From contig NZ_JADEYC010000023.1 of NCBI RefSeq assembly GCF_015209505.1, forward strand, positions 1-64,000: a DNA stretch of 64,000 bases, read 5' to 3'. The notes under the pieces are model-generated. The model had not been told where the DNA came from, did not search any database, and worked only from the letters and a program-made list of their open reading frames with translations. The stretch is from Saccharopolyspora montiporae (GTDB lineage Bacteria > Actinomycetota > Actinomycetes > Mycobacteriales > Pseudonocardiaceae). The position numbers were made by a program, and so were the translations under genes. Of this stretch, positions 21,360 to 34,903 are shown one piece after another. The first letter of the stretch is position 1; each line of letters opens with the position of its first letter.

Positions 21360-21669
21360 AACCGGCACGTCGTCCGGAAAGAATGTTGCGACGGCAATTG
21401 AACCGGTGGGTACCGGAATTGCTCGGTCGTTTTCCCGGTTCCCCTTCCGGGACGTTCCGCCCGGGGGCATTTCACCCGGGTAGCGCAGCGGGATGATCAC
21501 CGGGCGTGCCCGCGCCGGCGGGTGCGCGGACCCGGGACCGGTGCCGATGCGGGCGCGTCCGGTGCGGCACCGGGGAGCAGGGCGCTGATCAGCACGGACG
21601 CGGCCGGGCTGGGAACACCGGACGAACACCCGTTGAATCACCTGTCCGGCTGCCTGCCGCGACCCGATC

Positions 21670-21906
21670 ATGGCCGGTAGCGTTCGCGGTGACGGGCCGT
21701 CGCAGCAAGTCCGTATCTGGCCCGTCCGGGAGGCCCTGGTCGTGGCTGTTGGCTGGAGCGGGCGGAACACCGCCCACCTGAGTCGCGGGGGCCGGTGCCC
21801 GGCCCTGCGCGGCCGCGGCGGACCAGCTGGTCCGGCCCTCGGCTCGGCAGGGGCAGGCCCGGCCCGCCGACGAGCGGGTGTGCGCGCCACGCCCGCGAGG
21901 GAGTAG
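21670..21906 (+). CDS. Doubtful small reading frame abutting phoH2
   Basis: A possible 78-residue product whose TAG stop at 21904-21906 lies 2 bp before the phoH2 start and overlaps its ribosome site GAGGGAG. The product is Arg/Gly/Pro-rich, without a recognisable motif, and the ATG has no ribosome site. It is listed only because mycobacterial phoH2 genes have a small coupled upstream gene (phoAT). It may equally be non-coding leader. Confidence 0.2.
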   Translation: MAGSVRGDGPSQQVRIWPVREALVVAVGWSGRNTAHLSRGGRCPALRGRGGPAGPALGSAGAGPARRRAGVRATPARE

Positions 21907-21908
21907 CC

Positions 21909-23273
21909 GTGACCACACGACGTTCCCAGCATCCAGCGGAGGCCCCGGACACCGGTGCCGACTCCGCGCCCACCGACGGAATCGGGGTCCGCACCTACGT
22001 GCTGGACACCTCGGTGCTGCTGTCCGACCCGTGGGCGATGTCCCGATTCGCCGAGCACAACGTGGTGCTGCCGGTGGTGGTGATCAGCGAGTTGGAAGGC
22101 AAGCGCCACCACGCCGAGCTCGGGTGGTTCGCCCGGGAAGCACTTCGCGTGCTCGACGACCTGCGCATCCGCAACGGACGCCTGGATGCTCCGGTGTCGA
22201 TCGGCGAGGCCGGCGGCACCCTGCACGTCGAGCTGAACCACTCCGACCCGCAGGTGCTGCCGCCCGGCTTCCGCACCGAGTCCAACGACTCCCGCATCCT
22301 GGCCTGTGCGCTCAACCTCGCCGCGGAGGGCAGTGCGGTCACCCTGGTCACCAAGGACATGCCGCTGCGGGTCAAGGCCGCCGCGGTGGCCTTGGAGGCC
22401 GAGGAGTACCGCGCGCAGGACGTGATCTCCTCCGGCTGGTCCGGGATGGCCGATGTGGACGTGGCACCGGAGGAGGTCGACGCGCTGTTCAAGACCGGTG
22501 CGGCCGATCTGGAGCAGGCGCGCGAGCTGCCCGCCAACACGGGTCTGCGGCTGCTGGCTGGTTCGCAGAGCGCGCTGGGCAGGGTGGACGCGGACAAGCA
22601 GGTGCGCCTGGTGCGCGGCGATCGCGACGTGTTCGGGCTGCACGGGCGCTCGGCCGAGCAGCGCATCGCGCTGGACATGCTGCTGGACCCGGAGATCGGG
22701 ATCCTCTCCATGGGCGGCCGCGCCGGCACCGGCAAGTCGGCGCTGGCGCTGTGCGCGGGGCTGGAGGCGGTGCTGGAGCGCCGCCAGCACCGCAAGATCG
22801 TCGTGTTCCGCCCGGTCTACGCGGTCGGCGGGCAGGAGATCGGTTACCTGCCCGGCTCGGAGAACGACAAGATGCAGCCCTGGGCGCAGGCGGTGTTCGA
22901 CACGCTGGGGGCCCTGGTCAGCGAGAACGTCCTGGACGAGGTCATGGAGCGCGGGATGCTCGAAGTCCTGCCGCTGACGCACATCCGCGGGCGCTCGCTG
23001 CACGACTCGTTCGTCATCGTCGACGAGGCGCAGTCGCTGGAGCGCAACGTGCTGCTGACCGTGCTGTCCCGGCTGGGCGCGAACTCGCGGGTGGTGCTCA
23101 CGCACGACGTGGCGCAGCGGGACAACCTGCGGGTCGGCAGGCACGACGGGGTGGCCGCGGTCATCGAGAAGCTCAAGGGGCATCCGCTGTTCGCGCACAT
23201 CACGCTGTCCCGGTCGGAGCGCTCCCCGGTCGCGGCGCTGGTCACCGAGATGCTGGAAGGTGAGTTCGGCTGA
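21909..23273 (+). CDS. phoH2: PhoH2: PIN-domain ribonuclease fused to PhoH ATPase
   Basis: A 454-residue protein with an N-terminal PIN domain (about 25-170; acidic motif [13 protein letters not shown], later [14 protein letters not shown] and [10 protein letters not shown]) and a C-terminal PhoH P-loop domain (about 230-454; Walker [16 protein letters not shown], Walker [13 protein letters not shown]). In mycobacteria PhoH2 has sequence-specific RNA helicase and RNase activity and can act as a toxin. GTG at 21909 has GAGGGAG upstream. Position matches Rv1095. The Asp, Asn and Asp residues expected for the PIN metal site are present. Confidence 0.92.
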   Translation: MTTRRSQHPAEAPDTGADSAPTDGIGVRTYVLDTSVLLSDPWAMSRFAEHNVVLPVVVISELEGKRHHAELGWFAREALRVLDDLRIRNGRLDAPVSIGEAGGTLHVELNHSDPQVLPPGFRTESNDSRILACALNLAAEGSAVTLVTKDMPLRVKAAAVALEAEEYRAQDVISSGWSGMADVDVAPEEVDALFKTGAADLEQARELPANTGLRLLAGSQSALGRVDADKQVRLVRGDRDVFGLHGRSAEQRIALDMLLDPEIGILSMGGRAGTGKSALALCAGLEAVLERRQHRKIVVFRPVYAVGGQEIGYLPGSENDKMQPWAQAVFDTLGALVSENVLDEVMERGMLEVLPLTHIRGRSLHDSFVIVDEAQSLERNVLLTVLSRLGANSRVVLTHDVAQRDNLRVGRHDGVAAVIEKLKGHPLFAHITLSRSERSPVAALVTEMLEGEFG

Positions 23274-23281
23274 CGTCGGCA

Positions 23282-23312
23282 CCCGCCCCGTCCTCGTCCG
23301 GGACGGGGCGGG
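23282..23312. terminator. Bidirectional terminator between phoH2 and guaB1
   Basis: A perfect 12-bp stem, CCCGCCCCGTCC with GGACGGGGCGGG, and a 7-nt loop lies between convergent genes. Confidence 0.75.
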
Positions 23313-23318
23313 CCCGCC

Positions 23319-25230
<1,912 letters not shown>

Positions 25231-25245
25231 GGCCCCAGGATCGCA

Positions 25246-26757
25246 TCACCCCCGAAGCATCGCGCGAACCGCCTCGATGCTGTCCGCCTGCGCGGCGTCC
25301 TTGTCCGGCCGGTAGCGCAGCACGCGGGCGAACCGCAGCGCCACGCCGCCGGGATAGCGGGTGCTGACCTGCACGCCGTCCAGCTCGATCTCCACGACCA
25401 GGTCCGGCACCAGGTGCACCGTCCAATCGTCCTCCCGCGCGCTCCGGCGGCGGAACTCCGCGGTCTGCCACGCCAGCAGCTCGTCGGTGAGCCCCTTGAA
25501 CGTCTTGCCGACCATCAGCGGCGGTCCGCCATCCGGATCCCGCGCGCCCAGGTGCAGGTTGGACAGGTACCCGGTGCGCCGCCCGTGGCCCCACTCGGCG
25601 GCCAGCACCACCAGGTCCAGCGTGTGCTCGGGCTTGACCTTGCGCCAGGCGCGGCCGCGGCGGCCGGCCGCGTAGCCGGAGTCCAGGTCCTTGACCACCA
25701 CGCCCTCGTGCCCGGCGGCCAGCGCCTCGTCGAACACCTCGGCCGCGCGCTCCGGACCGGGGTTGAGTTCACCGGGTATGCGCTGCTCGGGCGCGAGCCG
25801 GGACAGCGCGGCCAGCCGGTCGCGCAGCGGGCGGTCCAGCAGGTCGGTGCCGTCCAGGTGCAGGCAGTCGAAGAAGTACGGGTGCAGCAGCAGGTCCCGC
25901 GGCTGCTGGGCGCCGAACCGGCCCATCGTGTCCTGGAACCGCCGCGGGCGGCCGGAATCGTCCAGCGCGAGCGTCTCCCCGTCGAGCACCGCGGTCTCGC
26001 AGTCCAAACCGCGCACCAGGTCCACGAGTTCACCGACGTTGCTCGTGATGTCGCGCAGCGTGCGGGTGAAAACCCTGACATGCTCGCCGTTCCGGTGCAC
26101 CTGGATCCGCGCGCCGTCCAATTTGTACTCCACCGACGACGCGGCCGACTCGTCGAGCGCGGTGTCCAGGTCCGCGGCGGGGGAGGCGAGCATCGGCCGC
26201 ACCGGCCGCCCCACCTGCAGGTGGAATCCGTCCAGCGCCGCGCGGCCGCCGGCCAGCGCGGCCTCGGCGGTCACCGGCAGTTGCCCGCTGAGCATGAACG
26301 CCCGCCGGACGGGTTCCGCGGGCAGACCGGCGGCGGAGGCGACGGACTCGATCATCACCCCCTCCAGCGCGCCCTGGCGCAGTTCACCGCCCAGCAGCCG
26401 CAGCAGGAACTCCTGCTCGTCGGCGGTGGCCTCGGCCAGCAGTGCGGTGAGCGCCTCGGTGCGCCTGCGGTTCGATCCGCTCCCGCTGATCCCGCGCAGC
26501 TCGTCCACCGCGCGCTGCACGGCGCCGACGGTGAGCCGGGGCCCGTCCGCGGGCGGGACGTCCAGCGCGGCGAGGGTGGCCCAGCCGACCCCGGCGCGCC
26601 CGCCCGGCAGTTCACCGGCCAGCAGCGCGGTGGCGGTGCGGACCTCCGTGCGGTCCAGGCGGGCCAGCAGGCCGGCGATCGCGGTCGTCTTGGCCGCGCG
26701 CGAGCGGGTCGCGGCGACCTCGCCGGAGGTGCGCACCACGTCGATGAGCAGGACCAC
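25246..26757 (-). CDS. ligB: ATP-dependent DNA ligase, LigB type
   Basis: A 503-residue ligase that seals nicks using ATP. Residues 1-180 are the N-terminal DNA-binding domain (starting LLIDVVRTSGEVAATRSR), then the nucleotidyltransferase domain with lysine K212 in VEYKLDGARIQVH (motif I), DGETLAL (III), HEGVVVKDLDSGY (IV) and RAWRKVKPEH (V), and the OB fold with RYPGGVALRFARVLRYR (VI). Length and domain order match M. tuberculosis LigB (Rv3062), an accessory ligase separate from the NAD-dependent LigA and the NHEJ ligase LigD. GTG at 26757 has only a weak ribosome site. Confidence 0.93.
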   Translation of the reverse strand: MVLLIDVVRTSGEVAATRSRAAKTTAIAGLLARLDRTEVRTATALLAGELPGGRAGVGWATLAALDVPPADGPRLTVGAVQRAVDELRGISGSGSNRRRTEALTALLAEATADEQEFLLRLLGGELRQGALEGVMIESVASAAGLPAEPVRRAFMLSGQLPVTAEAALAGGRAALDGFHLQVGRPVRPMLASPAADLDTALDESAASSVEYKLDGARIQVHRNGEHVRVFTRTLRDITSNVGELVDLVRGLDCETAVLDGETLALDDSGRPRRFQDTMGRFGAQQPRDLLLHPYFFDCLHLDGTDLLDRPLRDRLAALSRLAPEQRIPGELNPGPERAAEVFDEALAAGHEGVVVKDLDSGYAAGRRGRAWRKVKPEHTLDLVVLAAEWGHGRRTGYLSNLHLGARDPDGGPPLMVGKTFKGLTDELLAWQTAEFRRRSAREDDWTVHLVPDLVVEIELDGVQVSTRYPGGVALRFARVLRYRPDKDAAQADSIEAVRAMLRG

Positions 26758-26835
26758 CCGCTCATGGTGCGGGTGCGCGGCGGTTCCCGCGACGGCCGGA
26801 ACGCGGGGCCCGGGCGACCCGGACCCCGCGGCGGA

Positions 26836-28230
<1,395 letters not shown>

Positions 28231-28442
28231 GCGGGCAGTGTCCCGCCTCCGGTCGACACCGGTCAGCATGGGGAAGGCCACTCCGGGGTTGCGCGCGGTG
28301 CGGATCAGTGCCCTGGAACGGTCAAGGTGCCGCATCTCGCACGCCTCCGCCACTGCGGCGGGCGTCCGCTCGGCCGACGACAGCGCGCCGCGGCGGGGCT
28401 AGCCTGGACGGCGTCCCCGCTGTCGACGGCGAGGTGGTGGGC

Positions 28443-29420
28443 ATGGCGGTGTCGCGAGACGTCGATCTGCTGATCGTGGGTGCGGGTCCGACCGGGCTGT
28501 TCGCGGCGTACTACGCGGGATTCCGCGGCATGTCCGCGGCCGTGGTGGACGCGCTGCCCGAGCCCGGCGGTCAGGTCACGGCCATGTACCCGGAGAAGAT
28601 GATCTACGACGTGGCCGGGTTCCCCGAGGTGCGCGGACGCGACCTGATCGACGCGCTGGTGCGCCAGGCCGCGCAGTACGAACCCGCCTACCTGCTCGGC
28701 CGTGCAGCCCTCGAACTGTCCGAAGTGGACGGCGGGCTGCTCGTCGGTCTGGGCGAGCAGGAGCGCGTGCGCGCCCGCGCCGTGCTGATCACCGCCGGGC
28801 TCGGCGAGTTCACCCCGCGACCGCTGCCCGCGGGCGAGGACTGGGCGGGCAGCGGCGTCGTGCACTTCATCCCGGAACTCGGGCTGCACACCGGGCAGGA
28901 CGTCGTGGTCGTCGGAGGCGGGGATTCCGCCTTCGACTGGACCCTGGCGCTGCACCCGATCGCGGGCAGCGTGACGCTGGTGCACCGCCGGTCCCGGTTC
29001 CGCGCGCACGAGGGCCTGGTGCAGCGGGTGCGCGAACTGGACGTGGAGCTGATCGCCCCGGCCGAGATCGCCGAGATCCGCGGCGACGACAGCGGGATCC
29101 GCGAAGTGGAGCTGCTCGTCGACCAGGACCGGCGGGTGCTGCCCGCGCAGACCGTGGTCGCCGCGCTCGGGTTCACCGCCGACCTCGGCCCGATCCAGCA
29201 CTGGGGCCTGGACCTGGACAAGCGCACCATCCGGGTGGATTCGACGATGCGCACCAACCGGGACCGGATCTACGCCGCGGGCGATGTCACCGCGTACCCG
29301 GGCAAGGTCAAGCTCATCGCCACCGGGTTCGGCGAGGCGGCCACCGCGGTCAACAACATCGCGGTGGAACTGGACCCGGCCGCGCACCTGTTCCCCGGGC
29401 ACTCCTCGAACCTGGGCTGA
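28443..29420 (+). CDS. Ferredoxin-NADP reductase, thioredoxin-reductase-like type
   Basis: A 325-residue FAD protein with two dinucleotide-binding motifs: GAGPTGLFAAYYAG near the N terminus for FAD and VVVVGGGDSAFDW at about residue 155 for NADP, plus the C-terminal FAD motif IYAAGDVTAYPGK. It lacks the CxxC redox pair of thioredoxin reductase, which points to the YumC/TrxR-like ferredoxin-NADP reductase group that feeds electrons to ferredoxin-dependent enzymes. ATG at 28443 has GAGG 8 nt upstream; GTG at 28434 or 28437 is possible. It sits between fumC and glpX, where mycobacteria have no such gene. Confidence 0.88.
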   Translation: MAVSRDVDLLIVGAGPTGLFAAYYAGFRGMSAAVVDALPEPGGQVTAMYPEKMIYDVAGFPEVRGRDLIDALVRQAAQYEPAYLLGRAALELSEVDGGLLVGLGEQERVRARAVLITAGLGEFTPRPLPAGEDWAGSGVVHFIPELGLHTGQDVVVVGGGDSAFDWTLALHPIAGSVTLVHRRSRFRAHEGLVQRVRELDVELIAPAEIAEIRGDDSGIREVELLVDQDRRVLPAQTVVAALGFTADLGPIQHWGLDLDKRTIRVDSTMRTNRDRIYAAGDVTAYPGKVKLIATGFGEAATAVNNIAVELDPAAHLFPGHSSNLG

Positions 29421-29456
29421 CGCCCCAGCACCGCGCGGCACCGGGGCGCCGCCGGA

Positions 29457-30497
29457 TCAGGGCAGCAGGCCGTGCCGCGGGGTGTCCGTGCCGAGGTCCA
29501 CATTGGAGTACTCGCGCAGCTTGGACAGCTTGTGCAGGCCCTCGATGGTCCGCACCGTGCCCGACTTCGATCGCATCACCAGCGACTGGGTGGAAGCCCG
29601 GTTCGCCCGGAAGTGCACGCCCTTGAGCAGGCCGCCGTCGGTGATCCCGGTGGCGCAGAAGAACACGTTGTCCCCGCCCACCAGGTCCTCGGTGGACAGC
29701 ACCCGGTCCACGTCGTGCCCGGCGGCGCGCACCTGCTCCCGTTCGGCGTCGTCCTTCGGCGCCAGCCGCGCCTGGATCTGCCCGCCGAGGCACTTCAGCG
29801 CGCACGCCGCGATGATGCCTTCCGGCGTGCCACCGGTGCCCAGCAGCATGTCCACCCCGCTGTCCGGGCGGGAGGCCACGATCGCTCCGGCCACATCGCC
29901 GTCCGAGATGAACTGGATGCGCGCCCCGGCCTCGCGCACCTCGTGCACCACCTGCTCGTGCCGCGGGCGGTCCAGGATGCACACCGTGACGTCCGAGATG
30001 TCGATGGCCTTGGCCTTGGCCACCCGGCGGATGTTCTCCGCGATCGGCGCGTCCAGGTCGACCGAATCGGCCGCCTCCGGACCCACCGCCATCTTGTCCA
30101 TGTAGAACACGGCCGAGGGGTCGAACATCGACCCGCGCTCGGCGACCGCCAGCACCGCCAGGGCGTTGGGCATCCCCTTGCTCAACAGGGTCGTCCCGTC
30201 GATCGGGTCCACCGCCACATCGCATTCCGGGCCGGTCCCGTCGCCCACCTGCTCGCCGTTGTAGAGCATCGGGGCTTCGTCCTTCTCGCCCTCGCCGATG
30301 ACGACGGTGCCCCGCATGGACACCGAGCCGATGAGTTTGCGCATCGCGTCGACGGCGGCGCCGTCCCCGGATTTCTTGTCGCCGCGGCCGACCCAGCGGC
30401 CCGCGGCCAGCGCCGCGGACTCGGTGACCCGGACCAGCTCCATCGCGAGGTTGCGGTCCGGCGCCTCGCCGCGGTGATCAGTGCTGGACGTGCTCAT
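29457..30497 (-). CDS. glpX: Class II fructose-1,6-bisphosphatase
   Basis: A 346-residue GlpX enzyme that removes the 1-phosphate of fructose-1,6-bisphosphate in gluconeogenesis. Metal and substrate motifs [29 protein letters not shown] and [12 protein letters not shown] are intact, followed by [21 protein letters not shown] lies 6 nt before the ATG at 30497. In actinobacteria this class is normally the main FBPase. It is divergent from the DUF4245 gene, as in mycobacteria. Confidence 0.95.
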   Translation of the reverse strand: MSTSSTDHRGEAPDRNLAMELVRVTESAALAAGRWVGRGDKKSGDGAAVDAMRKLIGSVSMRGTVVIGEGEKDEAPMLYNGEQVGDGTGPECDVAVDPIDGTTLLSKGMPNALAVLAVAERGSMFDPSAVFYMDKMAVGPEAADSVDLDAPIAENIRRVAKAKAIDISDVTVCILDRPRHEQVVHEVREAGARIQFISDGDVAGAIVASRPDSGVDMLLGTGGTPEGIIAACALKCLGGQIQARLAPKDDAEREQVRAAGHDVDRVLSTEDLVGGDNVFFCATGITDGGLLKGVHFRANRASTQSLVMRSKSGTVRTIEGLHKLSKLREYSNVDLGTDTPRHGLLP

Positions 30498-30683
30498 CCC
30501 GCCTCCCGGTGGGCAGTGATTCGACAGGGGTGCCTGCTGCCCGAACGCGGAGAGAGCACCGCTGCTCAGGCTCGATGGACCGATCTTCGCAGATGTGCGC
30601 GTTGTTCGAGGTCCCACGTGGGGCACCCCACTCCGCCGCGGGCGGGCGCCGGAGCGGACCCCGCCGAGTGGGAGCATGGCGCC

Positions 30684-31262
30684 GTGGCCGAACCACCCAA
30701 CCAGACCGAGGCACCTCAGCGCCGCCGCACGCCCTCGGCGATGGTCTTCGCGATCCTGCCGATGGTGCTGATCGCGTTCGGTGCCGCGGGCCTGTTGGGG
30801 ATGTGCTCGTTCAACCCGGGCGGTCCCGCCACGGAGGACGCGCAGGTGCCCACCGTGGACCCCGCCGCCGAGCTGCAGCGCGCGTCCGGGCAGGTCGACT
30901 TCCCGGTGCTGCACCCGCAACCGCCCGCCGACTGGCGCGCCAACTCGGCCAACGTTGCCGGCGCGGATCCGGAGCGGATCGTGCGGGTCGGCTGGCTGAC
31001 CCCGGACGGCGACTACCTGCGGCTGGCGCAGTCCGCCGCGGCGGAGCAGGACCTGGTGTCCGCCGAGACCCGGCGACCGCCCCAGGCGCAGGGCACCGTC
31101 CGGGCCGCGGACCGGGACTGGGTCGTCTACGACAGCGTGCGCTCCGAGCAGGCGTGGGTCACCGAGCGGGACGGCGTGCGGCTGCTGATCACCGGGAGCG
31201 GGGACGAGGCCGAGTTCCGCGCGTTGGCCGAAGCGGCCGCGCAGGCCGAACCGGTGCGCTGA
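30684..31262 (+). CDS. DUF4245 family single-pass membrane protein
   Basis: A 192-residue protein with a short cytoplasmic N terminus, one transmembrane helix at about residues 20-42 ([20 protein letters not shown]) and an exported domain of about 145 residues with [14 protein letters not shown] and [22 protein letters not shown] at 30684 has GGGAG about 9 nt upstream. It corresponds to Rv1100, divergent from glpX. The exported domain has a mixed alpha/beta pattern. Function unknown. Confidence 0.83.
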   Translation: MAEPPNQTEAPQRRRTPSAMVFAILPMVLIAFGAAGLLGMCSFNPGGPATEDAQVPTVDPAAELQRASGQVDFPVLHPQPPADWRANSANVAGADPERIVRVGWLTPDGDYLRLAQSAAAEQDLVSAETRRPPQAQGTVRAADRDWVVYDSVRSEQAWVTERDGVRLLITGSGDEAEFRALAEAAAQAEPVR

Positions 31263-31268
31263 GGCACG

Positions 31269-31535
31269 TCACTCCTCGTCGGCGGGCTCCTGCACCGAGG
31301 CCAGCGCTCGTTCGACGCGTTCCCGCGCGCCGGCCAGGTGCCGCTCGCAGACCGTGGCCAGCGCCTCGCCGCGCTCCCAGAGCGCCAGCGAGTCCTCCAG
31401 GGACAGCCCGCCGGCCTCCAGCTGCTTGACCACCTCGGCCAGCTGGTCGCGCGCCTGCTCGTAGCCCAGTTCGGCGACGTCCGGATGGTCGGCGACCGGG
31501 TCGAAGTGCTCGGATTCGGAATCGCTGGCGGTCAC
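31269..31535 (-). CDS. xseB: Exodeoxyribonuclease VII small subunit
   Basis: An 88-residue protein that binds XseA as multiple copies to form exonuclease VII, which degrades single-stranded DNA. The conserved segment [20 protein letters not shown], then [14 protein letters not shown], is present. The GTG at 31535 overlaps the stop of the preceding 136-residue gene in a GTGA junction, so its translation is probably coupled to that gene rather than directly to xseA. Confidence 0.92.
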   Translation of the reverse strand: MTASDSESEHFDPVADHPDVAELGYEQARDQLAEVVKQLEAGGLSLEDSLALWERGEALATVCERHLAGARERVERALASVQEPADEE

Positions 31536-31942
31536 GGCCTCGGACTCTCCACGTTGCTGTGCACGGACACGACCGCAGTGGCGATGGCCTGGTCGTAGCC
31601 GACGAACGCCTCGGCGAACTCGGCACCGTCGCCGTCGCGCACCGCGTCGTCGATGCGCAGCTGGGCCTCGGCGACCCTACGCCGGTGCGCCGACAACGCC
31701 CACGCCCCGGGCCCGACGTACCCGGAGGTCGCCGTCGACAGCGCGTGCAGCGTGCCGGGCAGCGCGCGGCGCTCGACCGAATCGCAGCCGCCGAGCAGCG
31801 CGGCCCAGCACCCGGCCGCGGCGCTGTTCGCCGCGTCCGCACATCTGCCGATCTCGCCGCTGTCCCGCCGCGCGGCGCCGGTCGCGGTCTGCGCCGCGCC
31901 GACGGTCAACGGGAGGAACACGGGTTCCTGCTGGGGGTGCAC
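31532..31942 (-). CDS. Uncharacterised protein between xseA and xseB
   Basis: A 136-residue protein starting at GTG 31942, 46 bp after the xseA stop, with AGGA about 11 nt upstream, and ending in a 4-nt overlap with xseB. It is soluble and Ala-rich, largely helical in appearance ([19 protein letters not shown], then [20 protein letters not shown]), with two cysteines. I do not recognise the family. Placement inside the exonuclease VII operon and coupling to xseB argue that it is expressed; whether it has a role in the enzyme is open. Confidence 0.65.
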   Translation of the reverse strand: MHPQQEPVFLPLTVGAAQTATGAARRDSGEIGRCADAANSAAAGCWAALLGGCDSVERRALPGTLHALSTATSGYVGPGAWALSAHRRRVAEAQLRIDDAVRDGDGAEFAEAFVGYDQAIATAVVSVHSNVESPRP

Positions 31943-31988
31943 TGCCTGCTTCCTGTCCGGCTCCGCCGATCCGGTGCGGAGCGCCTGC

Positions 31989-33215
31989 TCAGCCCTGCTC
32001 GTCCGGGACGATCGCGTGCACCGCGCCATCCGTGACGCGGACCCGCAGGCGCGTGCCGGACGGGGCGTCGTCGACCGAGCGAAGGACGCCGTCCGCGCCG
32101 TCCTCGATGCGCTGCACGATCGCGTACCCGCGAGCCAGCGTGGCCGCCGGACCGAGGGTCGTCAAGCGAGATCGGGTCGCTGCCAGCTCCCGCTGTTGCC
32201 CGTCCAGCACCGCGGTCACCGCCCGGCGGGAGCGCTCGCGCAGCTGCTCGACCTGTTCCTCGCGCTGCTGCAGCGGGCCCAGCGGGTCGGCCAGCGAGGG
32301 TCGGGTGCGCAGCGCGTCCAGCAGCCGCCGCTCCCGGTCCACCCAACCGTGCAGCGCGCGCCGGGCCCGTTCGCGCAGCTGCCCGATCCGCTGCCCCTCC
32401 TCGGCCACGTCCGGCACCACCCGCTTGCCTGCCCCCGTCGGGGTGGAGCAGCGCACGTCGGCGACGTGGTCGACCAGCGGGGAGTCCGGTTCGTGCCCGA
32501 TGGCGCTGACCACCGGCGTGCGGGCCGTGGACACCGCGCGGCACAGCGCCTCGTCGGAGAACGGCAGCAGGTCCTCCACGCTGCCGCCACCGCGGGCGAG
32601 CACGATGACGTCCACCTCCGGCGCGCGGTCCAGCTCCTGCAGGGCCTCCAGGATCTGCGGTACCGCCGACGAGCCCTGCACCGCCACGTTGCGCACCTCG
32701 AACCGCACCGCGGGCCAGCGCAGCCGGGCGTTGCTGAGCACGTCGTGCTCGGCGGCGGAGGCGCGGCCGGTGATCAGCCCGACCCGGGCGGGCAGGAACG
32801 GCGGTTCGCGTTTGCGGGCGGCGTCGAACAGCCCCTCGGCCTTGAGCAGCTGGCGCAGCCGCTCGATACGGGCGAGAAGTTCACCGACCCCGACGGCGCG
32901 GATGTCGTCCACCCGCAGGCTCAGCGTCCCGCGGCCCACGTAGAAGGTCGGCTTGCCGTGTACGACCACCCGGCTGCCCTCGGTCAGCGGCGGGTCCATC
33001 CCGCGCAGCAGGGACGCCGCGCAGGTCAGGGTCAGCGAGACGTCCGCCGACGGGTCGCGCAGCGTCAGGAAGGCGGTGCTGGCGCCCTTGCGCATCGAGA
33101 TCTGCGTGATCTGGCCTTCGACCCAGATCGAACCCAGCCGGTGGATCCATTCGGCGATCTTGCGCGAAACGGTGCGCACCGGCCACGGTTCTTCGGCGCT
33201 GGTCGGGGAGTTCAC
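31989..33215 (-). CDS. xseA: Exodeoxyribonuclease VII large subunit
   Basis: The 408-residue catalytic subunit of exonuclease VII. The N-terminal OB fold ([14 protein letters not shown]) is followed by the catalytic core with [39 protein letters not shown] and [19 protein letters not shown], then a long coiled-coil region (about 270-350) that binds XseB, and a short C-terminal domain ([10 protein letters not shown]). GTG at 33215 starts the conserved region; a weak AGGA lies 11 nt upstream. It heads an operon with the 136-residue gene and xseB. Confidence 0.93.
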   Translation of the reverse strand: MNSPTSAEEPWPVRTVSRKIAEWIHRLGSIWVEGQITQISMRKGASTAFLTLRDPSADVSLTLTCAASLLRGMDPPLTEGSRVVVHGKPTFYVGRGTLSLRVDDIRAVGVGELLARIERLRQLLKAEGLFDAARKREPPFLPARVGLITGRASAAEHDVLSNARLRWPAVRFEVRNVAVQGSSAVPQILEALQELDRAPEVDVIVLARGGGSVEDLLPFSDEALCRAVSTARTPVVSAIGHEPDSPLVDHVADVRCSTPTGAGKRVVPDVAEEGQRIGQLRERARRALHGWVDRERRLLDALRTRPSLADPLGPLQQREEQVEQLRERSRRAVTAVLDGQQRELAATRSRLTTLGPAATLARGYAIVQRIEDGADGVLRSVDDAPSGTRLRVRVTDGAVHAIVPDEQG

Positions 33216-33253
33216 AGGTGGTGGTCCTGCTCTTCGTCTCGTCGGGTCGGGGA

Positions 33254-33715
33254 TCAGCTGTCGCGCAGCCGAGTCAGCCGGTTCTGCAGCATCCGCAGGT
33301 ACTCGGGGCGGTTGCGGGTGGCGCGCTCGTGGTCGATCAGCTCGGTGAGCTCGGCGGCCGACAGCGAGCGCAGCCTGCCGCGCAGCTGCGGCAGGGTGAG
33401 CGCGTCGTAGGCGTCCAGGTCCGCGGTCCGCTCGCCCCGGCCAGCGGGTGCGTCCCCGGTGCTCGGCGCGGGCTGGTCCTCGTCGAACGTCGCCCACGCG
33501 GGATGCTCCTCCGGCTGGTGCAGCCCGGCGAGCGCCTCATCGCCCTTGATCGCCAGCTCGGTGATCTGCTGCTGGACGCGCATGGATGCCTGCAACGCCT
33601 GGCTGGCCACGGTGACCGGCAGGCCCAGCAGGGTCGCCGGCAGTTGGCGGGCCTGTTCGACGGCGGTGGCGGTGACGCCGGCGGCGACCCGCACCGGCAG
33701 AGGCAGCGACGACAT
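33254..33715 (-). CDS. Rv1109c-like, lipid droplet-associated-type protein
   Basis: A 153-residue protein with an amphipathic N terminus ([22 protein letters not shown]) and [19 protein letters not shown], a Pro/Asp-rich middle, and a basic C terminus ([20 protein letters not shown], then [14 protein letters not shown]). I associate this pattern, and the position between xseA and divergent ispH, with the Rv1109c family, often annotated as lipid droplet-associated; that link is from memory. ATG at 33715 is assumed. Biochemical function unknown. Confidence 0.7.
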   Translation of the reverse strand: MSSLPLPVRVAAGVTATAVEQARQLPATLLGLPVTVASQALQASMRVQQQITELAIKGDEALAGLHQPEEHPAWATFDEDQPAPSTGDAPAGRGERTADLDAYDALTLPQLRGRLRSLSAAELTELIDHERATRNRPEYLRMLQNRLTRLRDS

Positions 33716-33828
33716 GCGCCCCAGCCTGCCCCAATCGCGGCGCTGAGGCCATTGTCGCTGCTCAGCGCGCTGTGGTCGGTGGTGGTGCTGTGCAGCACCG
33801 CACCGGTGTGGGCCGCCGCGCAGATCCG

Positions 33829-33834
33829 TACCCT
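33829..33834 (+). promoter_or_regulatory. -10 box TACCCT before ispH
   Basis: TACCCT ends 7 nt before the ATG at 33842 with no ribosome site between, suggesting a leaderless mRNA. Confidence 0.5.
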
Positions 33835-33841
33835 TGGCGGT

Positions 33842-34858
33842 ATGACGACCTCGTCCCAGACCACCGAAGCAGCCGAGGACACCGGCCCGGCCAAGCGCGT
33901 CCTGCTGGCCAAACCGCGCGGGTACTGCGCCGGTGTCGACCGAGCCGTGATCTCCGTCGAGAAGGCTCTGGAGACGTACGGGCCGCCGATCTACGTGCGC
34001 AAGGAGATCGTGCACAACCGGCACGTGGTGGACACGCTGCGCGAGCGCGGCGTGATCTTCGTGGAGGACACCGACGAGGTGCCCGAGGGCTCCCGGCTCG
34101 TGTTCTCCGCGCACGGTGTCTCGCCGGCCGTGCGCCAGGCGGCCGCCGACCGCAACCTGCAGACCATCGACGCGACCTGCCCGCTGGTCACCAAGGTGCA
34201 CAAGGAGGTCAACCGGTTCGCCCGGGACGACTACGACATCCTGCTCATCGGCCACGACGGACACGAAGAGGTCGAGGGCACCGCGGGCGAGGCCCCGGAA
34301 CGGGTGCAGCTCGTCGACAAGCCGGAGGACGTCGACCAGGTCGAGATCCGCGATCCGTCGAAGGTCGTGTGGCTGTCGCAGACCACGCTGAGCGTCGACG
34401 AGACCATGGAGCGGGTCGACCAGCTGCAGGGCCGGTTCCCGGATCTGCAGGCGCCGCCGAGCGATGACATCTGCTACGCCACGTCCAACCGGCAGTACGC
34501 GGTCAAGGCGATGGCCGCCGAGTGCGATCTGGTGATCGTGGTGGGTTCGACGAACTCGTCCAACTCGGTGCGGCTGGTCGAGGTCGCGCTGCACGCGGGC
34601 GCTTCGGACGCGCACCTGGTCGACTTCGCCAGCCAGGTGGATCTGGCCTGGCTGGAAGGGGTCGGCACCGTCGGGGTCACCAGCGGGGCGTCCGTACCGG
34701 ACGCGCTCGTGTTCCAGGTGCTCGACCTGCTCGCCGAGCACGGTTGGGACCAGGTGGACGAGGTCACGACCGCCAACGAGAAGGTCACCTTCGCGCTGCC
34801 CCGCGAGCTGCGCAAGGACCTGGACGAGAACCCGGACAAGCCCTCCAGCGTGCGCTGA
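33842..34858 (+). CDS. ispH: 4-hydroxy-3-methylbut-2-enyl diphosphate reductase
   Basis: The last enzyme of the MEP pathway, reducing HMBPP to IPP and DMAPP with a [4Fe-4S] cluster. The three cluster cysteines are in [21 protein letters not shown] and [11 protein letters not shown]; the conserved [11 protein letters not shown]-type segment ([11 protein letters not shown]) and [15 protein letters not shown] are present. 338 residues, slightly longer than E. coli IspH through an N-terminal and a charged C-terminal extension. It provides precursors for the prenyl synthase at 19.6 kb. Confidence 0.95.
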   Translation: MTTSSQTTEAAEDTGPAKRVLLAKPRGYCAGVDRAVISVEKALETYGPPIYVRKEIVHNRHVVDTLRERGVIFVEDTDEVPEGSRLVFSAHGVSPAVRQAAADRNLQTIDATCPLVTKVHKEVNRFARDDYDILLIGHDGHEEVEGTAGEAPERVQLVDKPEDVDQVEIRDPSKVVWLSQTTLSVDETMERVDQLQGRFPDLQAPPSDDICYATSNRQYAVKAMAAECDLVIVVGSTNSSNSVRLVEVALHAGASDAHLVDFASQVDLAWLEGVGTVGVTSGASVPDALVFQVLDLLAEHGWDQVDEVTTANEKVTFALPRELRKDLDENPDKPSSVR

Positions 34859-34903
34859 GGCCACACTCCGGACCCGGGAAGCCGGGCACTGCCTGCCGCG
34901 GGG

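Larger units (their letters stand above)
21220..21908. other. Long intergenic region upstream of phoH2 and copy B
   Basis: This divergent region holds the shared 18-bp motif (21342-21359), a 9-bp hairpin (21538-21546 with 21565-21573, 18-nt loop) and one weak reading frame ending 2 bp before phoH2. Otherwise I see no gene, RNA or repeat. Confidence 0.5.

Noticed and set aside
21478-21530. GGGTAGCGCAGCGGGATGA resembles a tRNA D-arm
   Set aside because: No acceptor pairing, anticodon arm or GGTTCGAATCC-type T-arm follows, so it is not a tRNA.
29421-29448. Hairpin between the ferredoxin reductase and glpX genes
   Set aside because: Only six outer pairs form and the interior is mismatched, so I do not call a terminator.
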